Positions 58,976 through 64,000 of a stretch of 64,000 nt of DNA are shown in pieces (within the stretch, counting starts at the first letter, position 1; every line of letters begins with the position of its first letter). Below the pieces are notes generated by a model. The model was given only the letters and a program-made list of their open reading frames with translations. It was not told the DNA's origin and did no database searches. The translations under genes were made by a program, and so were the position numbers. The DNA comes from Streptomyces rubiginosohelvolus. GTDB lineage: Bacteria > Actinomycetota > Actinomycetes > Streptomycetales > Streptomycetaceae. The DNA lies in contig NZ_BMTW01000005.1 in assembly GCF_014649875.1 (NCBI RefSeq), positions 166,456-230,455 of the forward strand, read 5' to 3'.

Positions 58976-60517
58976 TCACTCGTCGACGAGGCTGGTGCTG
59001 TCCGAGAACTGCGAGAGCCGGAAGATCACGAACTCCGCGGGCTTCACCGGCGCCACCCCGATCTCGCAGACGACCTGACCGAGGTCGATCGACTCCTGCG
59101 GGTTGTTGCTCCGGTCGCACCGCACGTAGAACGCCTCTTCGGCGGTGCGGCCGAACAGTGCGCCGCGCCGCCACTCCTCGGTGAGGAACGCGGTGACGTT
59201 CCGCCGGATGCTCGACCAGAGGCGGTCGTCGTTCGGCTCGAACACCACCCACTGGGTGCCCAGGAGGATGGACTCCTCCAGGTAGTTGAAGAGGCGGCGG
59301 ACGTTGAGGTAGCGCCAGGCCGGGTCGGAGGAGAGGGTGCGGGCGCCCCAGATGCGGATGCCGCGGCCGGGGAAGGCGCGCACGCAGTTCACGCCGATCG
59401 GGTTGAGGAGGTCCTGCTCGCCCTTGGAGAGCCGGATCTCCAGGTCCACCGCTCCTCGGATGACCTCGTTGGCGGGGGCCTTGTGCACTCCGCGCTCGTT
59501 GTCGCTGCGGGCCCAGACGCCGGCCACGTGACCGCTCGGCGGGACCAGGGAGTTGCGGCCGCTCGCCGGGTCGAAGACCTTGACCCACGGGTAGTAGAGG
59601 GCTGCGTAGCGGGAGTCGTAGCCGGCGTCCTCGTTGCGCCAGGTGCGGACGCGCTGGGCGTTCATGCCGGGCGGGGTGTCGAGGACGGCGACGCGGTCGC
59701 CCATCTGCTCGCAGTGCGAGATGACCGCGAGCTGCACGGTCTTGACGCCCTCGGCGTCGATGTCGCCGCGCTGGAAGGCGCTCATCAGGTCCGGGACGGC
59801 GACCATCGTGATCTCGTCGATCGCTTCGAGACCGGCGAACCCGGTACGCGCGGAGGCGTCGCCCACGTACTCGGAGGCGTCGAGCCGGGCCACCCCGTTG
59901 CCGGGCGCGGCCGCCGTCGCGGGAGCGAGGGCCACGGTCTGCTTCTCCGGGCGGCTCTGCGCCGTGCCGGGCTGCTCGGTGACCTGGATCAGCTTGGAGT
60001 CGCGGGCCTGGGTGACCAGGTAGCCCTTGACGTTCTTGCGGGTGGAGACGTCGTACGTCTCGGTCACCTTGCCGCTCTGGCGCACCAGCAGCCGGAAGCG
60101 GTCCTCCGGCGGGTTCTCGCCCTCGGCGTCGGCGATCTCCACGGAGAGGCCGTCGCCCGTGCCGGGCTTGGCGGCGACCAGGAACCCGCCGAGCGCGACG
60201 GGCGCGGGGGCCTGGGCGACGGAACCCTGGGCGGCGCCCTCGGCGCCCTGCGCGGGGCCGCCGATGCGCACGACGTAGGCCGCGCCGCCGCCGTTGGCGA
60301 AGAAGCCGTAGACGGCGTGCGCCAGATAGGTGTCGGCGGTGAAGGCGCCGAACGTCTGCACGTACTGGTCCCAGTTGGTCACCAGCGTCGGCTGGTGGAA
60401 GGGGCCCGTCCCCGCGAAGCCGACGAAGGCTGCGACCGCGGTGCCGACTCCTTCGATGGGCCGTGCTCCGGACTGCACCTCCTCCACGTAAACACCGGGG
60501 GTGAGGTACGACGGCAT
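58976..60517 (-). CDS. Contractile tail sheath protein
   Basis: A 513-residue phage tail sheath protein. It has the N-terminal LTPGVYVEEVQSGARPIEGV, a variable middle domain (about residues 80-210), and the conserved C-terminal subtilisin-like fold (RGIRIWGARTLSSDPAWRYL, PAEFVIFRLSQFSD). It forms the outer contractile layer. The ATG follows AAGGAG, and a 750-bp region upstream must hold the operon promoter. It is the first gene of the operon. Confidence 0.95.
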   Translation of the reverse strand: MPSYLTPGVYVEEVQSGARPIEGVGTAVAAFVGFAGTGPFHQPTLVTNWDQYVQTFGAFTADTYLAHAVYGFFANGGGAAYVVRIGGPAQGAEGAAQGSVAQAPAPVALGGFLVAAKPGTGDGLSVEIADAEGENPPEDRFRLLVRQSGKVTETYDVSTRKNVKGYLVTQARDSKLIQVTEQPGTAQSRPEKQTVALAPATAAAPGNGVARLDASEYVGDASARTGFAGLEAIDEITMVAVPDLMSAFQRGDIDAEGVKTVQLAVISHCEQMGDRVAVLDTPPGMNAQRVRTWRNEDAGYDSRYAALYYPWVKVFDPASGRNSLVPPSGHVAGVWARSDNERGVHKAPANEVIRGAVDLEIRLSKGEQDLLNPIGVNCVRAFPGRGIRIWGARTLSSDPAWRYLNVRRLFNYLEESILLGTQWVVFEPNDDRLWSSIRRNVTAFLTEEWRRGALFGRTAEEAFYVRCDRSNNPQESIDLGQVVCEIGVAPVKPAEFVIFRLSQFSDSTSLVDE

Positions 60518-61267
60518 GCTCGCTCCTTCTGGACGGTCACTCGATCACCGCCCAGTCTTGACCGGCCGCGCGGGCCGGGAGTAGGTCCCGGAGTCCTGGA
60601 CCCGGGGCAAGGAGACTGCCCTTTCCGGGCTCTCGAACGCCGGGTAACCCTGCCCTTGGCGGTACGGCCGCAACTGCTCACCCCTATTCCCGTTCGCCCC
60701 CGCGTATTCGGCCGCCCACATGACGAGAACGAGAACAGCGTGTTACGCCGGAGCCCGAACAAGCCCCCTCGGCGCGGTGATTGAGGGAAAGGCCGGACGG
60801 CGCGCCGGGGAGCCCATGTGTTTGGTATCTCATTTCCCCGGTAAACCCTGGGCGGCCGATGGCCGTCCGGGGGTACCGGGGGAAACACTCCGAGGTGATG
60901 CGATTCGGCCAGAATGCGCCGGGAAGAGTGGCGGAATCAGTCGGGTGTGGACGGGGGAAACGGGCGCGGAAGCGCTCCGAACGGGCACCGGTCGACCTTC
61001 ACCAAACCGTCAGAATCAGTCCTGAGCAGGCCCGTTCGTGTCCACGGCCATCGACAGCGGATATTCTTCCGGTGCTGTCGACGCGGCGGACGACCGAACT
61101 GTCGGAGATCTCCGGTGCGGTGGGGAGGGTGAATCCGCCACCGCCCGGCACGCCGGGTTTCCTTCCGGCCGGGTTTCTGTTGTTGTCTCGTCAACAGGCG
61201 CGGCAGAGGGGTCGGCGCCACTGATTCCGCCGCGCTCCCAACGTCCTTCTATCGTCCTTCTGTCGAG
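60518..61267. other. Long control region upstream of the sheath gene, no gene seen
   Basis: A 750-bp gap between two minus-strand genes. It contains short GC-rich hairpins (60562-60578), a GAGAAC tandem (60725-60736), a CTGTTG/CAACAG inverted repeat (61177-61197) and a CGTCCTTCT tandem (61242-61261). Open frames here have no ribosome sites or recognised products. It should contain the injection-system promoter. Confidence 0.55.
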
Positions 61268-62650
61268 CTATCGAGCGAGATCGCTCAGTACACCGCTGAC
61301 ATTCAGAACCTGATGGCACCCGGAAGCCTGTTGTCCGGTGGCCGGAGTGCCGGGCTTGGCACAGGTGACGGAAGCGGTGACGGTGGCGTTCTCCGGAACC
61401 TGAATGGGGGTGACCCAGTGATAATCCTGGTTGCGGAAGGTTTCCAGAGCGATCGTCGTGATCTTGTTCTCGCCGAAGGAGATCGTCACGAGGCCCTCGT
61501 CGCCCTGGAAGTTCGCCACCACGACGTCCGTGACGCGGAACACCTTCCCGGCCGGGACCTTGTAGGCGCCTTCCGCCGTGGCCCCTGCCTGGGTCTTCAC
61601 GTCGATGGTCCGGGAGGCCTGCTCGCCGCCACCGCTTCCGCCGGTGCCGCCACCCCCGCCGGTGCCGCCCGGGCCGGAACCGGTCCCGCCGGGGCCCGTG
61701 CCGTCCGGACCGGTCCCCTCGCCCTGGCCGCCTGCCGGGTTCTCCGCGCCTCCGGGCGGCGTCGACCCCTGCTCCTTGCCCCGCTCGGTCTCCTCCTGCG
61801 CGGCCTTCGCCCCGGCCTGCTTGGCCGTGCTCTGCACCGCGGGCCGCACCAGGGCGAACCATGCGAGCAGCAGCGCCAGCAGCGCGGCCAGCACGATCAG
61901 CAGCCACTTGGGCAGCACGGGTATCTGGGCGAACTCCCCGGGCAGCGCCTCGGCCCCGCCGGGCTGCCCGTCGTCGACCGGGGCCGTGGCCACGGCCTTG
62001 GGCTCGGCGTCCTTCTCGGTGCCCCCCTCGGCGCCCTCGGCAGCCTCGGCGCTCTCGGTCGCCAGGACCTCGAACGGCCAGGTGGCGGGCTCGCCGAACC
62101 AGATCAGCTTCCGGGCCCGGACCTTCAGCCCGACCTCCGCCGACTCGCCCGGCTCCAGCCGCTTCTTGTCCGGCGTGAAGGCGAGAGTCAGGTCCTCCCC
62201 GTCCTGCCGGCCCGCGAGGACCACGTCGACCGGGGTGTTCCCCTTGTTCTGCACGGCGGTACGGAACCGGGCGCCCAGCCAGCCCCGGCGGCGGCGCGGC
62301 TCCAGCTCCGTACGCAGCTCGTGGAAGGGCGCGACGGTCACCGTCGACTCCGGGACCACCACCGACTCGGGGCGCTCGGCGGGCAGCACCCGTACGGCCA
62401 GGGGGGTTTCGCCCGCCCGGACCTCGTGGGAGCGGGGCGGGGCGAAGGTGAGGGTCACCGTCTCGGAGGTGCCCGGGTACAGCGACACACGCGCCGGCTC
62501 GACGGTGGTCCAGGCGGCACAGTCGCCGACCACTTCGAGGGTGTAGGCCTCGACGATGTCGCCGTCGTTGCGCACGGTCAGGGTGGTCGTCGCGGTACCG
62601 CCCGGCGACACCGTCACCGTGGGGCTTGCGAGTTCGGCAGATGTGGTCAC
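61268..62650 (-). CDS. Membrane protein with cytoplasmic Ig-like domain beside the injection system
   Basis: A 460-residue protein. There is no signal peptide. The first 230 residues are beta-rich Ig-like repeats (PTVTVSPGGTATTTLTVRND, FTPDKKRLEPGESAEVGLKV) and would be cytoplasmic. One membrane helix follows (PKWLLIVLAALLALLLAWF), then a Gly-rich linker and a 90-residue beta domain with two cysteines, predicted outside. The GTG at 62650 has no ribosome site but TACCGT six bases before it, suggesting a leaderless mRNA. Position and topology make it a candidate membrane partner of the particle (compare the CisA idea in S. coelicolor). Confidence 0.8.
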   Translation of the reverse strand: MTTSAELASPTVTVSPGGTATTTLTVRNDGDIVEAYTLEVVGDCAAWTTVEPARVSLYPGTSETVTLTFAPPRSHEVRAGETPLAVRVLPAERPESVVVPESTVTVAPFHELRTELEPRRRRGWLGARFRTAVQNKGNTPVDVVLAGRQDGEDLTLAFTPDKKRLEPGESAEVGLKVRARKLIWFGEPATWPFEVLATESAEAAEGAEGGTEKDAEPKAVATAPVDDGQPGGAEALPGEFAQIPVLPKWLLIVLAALLALLLAWFALVRPAVQSTAKQAGAKAAQEETERGKEQGSTPPGGAENPAGGQGEGTGPDGTGPGGTGSGPGGTGGGGGTGGSGGGEQASRTIDVKTQAGATAEGAYKVPAGKVFRVTDVVVANFQGDEGLVTISFGENKITTIALETFRNQDYHWVTPIQVPENATVTASVTCAKPGTPATGQQASGCHQVLNVSGVLSDLAR

Positions 62651-62656
62651 TCTGCG

Positions 62657-62662
62657 ACGGTA
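62657..62662 (-). promoter_or_regulatory. Candidate -10 for a leaderless membrane-protein mRNA
   Basis: TACCGT on the minus strand fits TAnnnT and ends six bases before the GTG at 62650; no ribosome site lies between. Confidence 0.35.
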
Positions 62663-62854
62663 GGCCGCCGCCCCGGCTCGGCAGCAGAGACGCAAGGGCA
62701 AGAAGCGGGCAGCGGTGGTGCCCCGCGGGCCCACCGGCACGGTGTCCCCGCGCCCCCGCGCCGGGCCCGCTCGCCCTGCCCCGGCCGGCAGGGGCGATCA
62801 CGAGCACAGCAGGCATACAGGGCTGAAGTACCTGAGGAAGACGGGCACGGAACG

Positions 62855-63577
62855 ATGACGATCACGGAAACGACGAACAGCACGGCGGCACGCGGGCAGT
62901 ACCGCAGGCCCGACGCCGCCGACCGCCGCACGCCCGGCGCCGGGGGAGCGCCCGGGGGCAGGGTCTCCGTCGCGGTGTACGCGGAGGACCTGATCCTGCA
63001 GACCGGCATGGTCCACCAACTGCGGGTGCGCCCCGAGATAGAACTGCTCCCGGAGGCCGAGGCGGACCGGGCGCAGGTCTCCCTGGTCGTGGTGGACACG
63101 GTGGGCGAGACCACCGTTCAGCTCCTCCACCGCCTCCAGCGCAACACCTCCACCCGCACCGGACTGGTCGTCGGGTACTTCGAGTCGGGCGCCCTCCAGA
63201 CCATGATCGAGTGCGGGGTCGCCGCCGTCCTCCGCCGCGCCGAGGCCGACCAGGACCGGCTCGTCCACCTGGTGCGCGCCATGGCCAACGGCGAGGGCGT
63301 CCTGCCGGGCGATCTGCTCGGCAAGCTCCTCGACCACGTCAGCTCTCTCCAGCGCACGGTCCTCGACCCCCGGGGGCTCACCCTGTCCACGCTCACCGCG
63401 CGCGAGGCGGAGATGATCCGGCTGGTCTCGGAGGGCTGCGACACCGCGGAGATCGCGCAGAAGACCTCGTACTCGGAACGCACCGTCAAGAACGTGCTGC
63501 ACGAGGTCGCGACCCGCCTCGAACTGCGCAACCGGGCCCACGCGGTGGGCTACGCGATGCGCCACGGGCTGATCTGA
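62855..63577 (+). CDS. LuxR-type transcriptional regulator
   Basis: A 240-residue regulator with a degenerate receiver-like N-terminal domain (VSVAVYAEDLILQTGMVHQL; no phosphoacceptor pattern as clear as in true response regulators) and a C-terminal LuxR helix-turn-helix (LTAREAEMIRLVSEGCDTAE). It is divergent from the Ig-like membrane protein and next to the injection-system operon, so it probably controls one or both. The ATG at 62855 has GGAACG upstream; the frame before it is a shadow. Confidence 0.85.
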   Translation: MTITETTNSTAARGQYRRPDAADRRTPGAGGAPGGRVSVAVYAEDLILQTGMVHQLRVRPEIELLPEAEADRAQVSLVVVDTVGETTVQLLHRLQRNTSTRTGLVVGYFESGALQTMIECGVAAVLRRAEADQDRLVHLVRAMANGEGVLPGDLLGKLLDHVSSLQRTVLDPRGLTLSTLTAREAEMIRLVSEGCDTAEIAQKTSYSERTVKNVLHEVATRLELRNRAHAVGYAMRHGLI

Positions 63578-63706
63578 GGGAGGGGCGGCCGCCGCAAAGG
63601 GCAGCGGTCCCTTCCCCCGGTCCGGGTACTCGCGGCCTGTTCTCCGTCCCCGCGCGAGCGCGAAGCTGGCCGGTGGAGAGTCGATCGAGAGACTGTGAGG
63701 TGGGCC

Positions 63707-64000
63707 GTGACCGGCACTGCTGGCCCGGCGAAGCATTCCCGGTTCGGCCGACTGACCGGCGCGGTGGTGCTGTTGGCGCCGCTGCTGCTGGTCGGCTCGG
63801 CCGCCGCACCGGACGGGGCGGGCCAGGCCGTCGCCGCCCCGGCGGACGCGGAGGCGGCCCAGGCGGGGCGGATCGCCTTCGCCGGTACCGAACACCGCAG
63901 CCTCGGGCGGGCCAACGACCAGGACCACACCGACCCGCTGTTCGGCGACGGGCCCGCCCACTACGACCAGGACCCCTCCGCCCGGGGTGACGTCCTGGTC
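63707..64000 (+). CDS. Secreted protein, N-terminal part (cut by window end)
   Basis: 98 residues from a GTG with GAGGTGG upstream, running off the window. A signal peptide is clear ([20 protein letters not shown]). The mature start contains GRIAFAGTEHRSLGRANDQD followed by DPLFGDGPAHYDQDPSARGD, which resembles the beginning of TolB/WD40-like beta-propeller proteins. The assignment is tentative. It starts 129 bases after the LuxR-type gene in the same direction. Confidence 0.65.
   Translation, partial: MTGTAGPAKHSRFGRLTGAVVLLAPLLLVGSAAAPDGAGQAVAAPADAEAAQAGRIAFAGTEHRSLGRANDQDHTDPLFGDGPAHYDQDPSARGDVLV

Noticed and set aside
60781..61224. 147-codon plus-strand frame upstream of the sheath gene
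   Set aside because: No ribosome site, no domain, and biased composition; the region looks regulatory.

Overview
The window is high-GC actinomycete chromosome, and the gene content points to Streptomyces. The signs are the GlgE glycogen cluster, GTG starts with purine-rich ribosome sites, rare TTA codons, LAxTG sorting, many Tat and lipoprotein exports, and a Streptomyces-type contractile injection system. No rRNA, tRNA, insertion sequence or CRISPR array is visible.

Layout. 0.1-2.5 kb: a sortase-anchored surface protein and an imine-reductase-like dehydrogenase. 2.5-13.8 kb: alpha-glucan metabolism, with glgE-treS, mak and glgB on the minus strand facing away from a glycogen phosphorylase; the debranching enzyme glgX lies apart at 34.5-36.8 kb. 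14-19.6 kb: a secreted alginate-lyase-like protein, a secreted M4 metalloprotease, and a TetR regulator divergent from an FAD monooxygenase. 19.6-21.8 kb: a lower-GC insert bounded by two identical 141-bp copies of the end of the monooxygenase gene, carrying three unknown genes and no visible recombinase. 22-34.5 kb: a SUKH protein, a nucleotidyltransferase, a PAP2/lipid-kinase pair, a heterodimeric ABC exporter, and a DrrAB-like transporter with its own two-component system. 36.9-46.5 kb: two tandem L,D-transpeptidase lipoproteins, an enoyl-CoA hydratase, an anti-sigma-like kinase with a TTA codon, a deacetylase-like Tat lipoprotein, a two-EF-hand protein, a scrambled CopD gene, a carboxylesterase, and a terpene synthase with a TTA codon.

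46.8-60.5 kb: one long minus-strand operon for a phage-tail-like contractile injection system (sheath, tube, second tube-like protein, LysM protein, VgrG-like spike, PAAR tip, gp25, gpJ and gpI baseplate proteins), much of it joined by stop/start overlaps. It also holds a 1,060-residue disordered protein with repeated VQR motifs and ends in a zinc-ribbon membrane protein. Upstream lie a second membrane protein, a divergent LuxR-type regulator and the start of a secreted protein cut by the window edge. No AAA+ ATPase, tape measure, tail terminator or fibre gene is visible.

How the genes fit together. TreS, Mak, GlgE and GlgB form the route from trehalose through maltose and maltose-1-phosphate to branched glucan, while GlgP and GlgX degrade the product. 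The injection-system genes should build one particle, and the two flanking membrane proteins are candidate attachment or effector partners.
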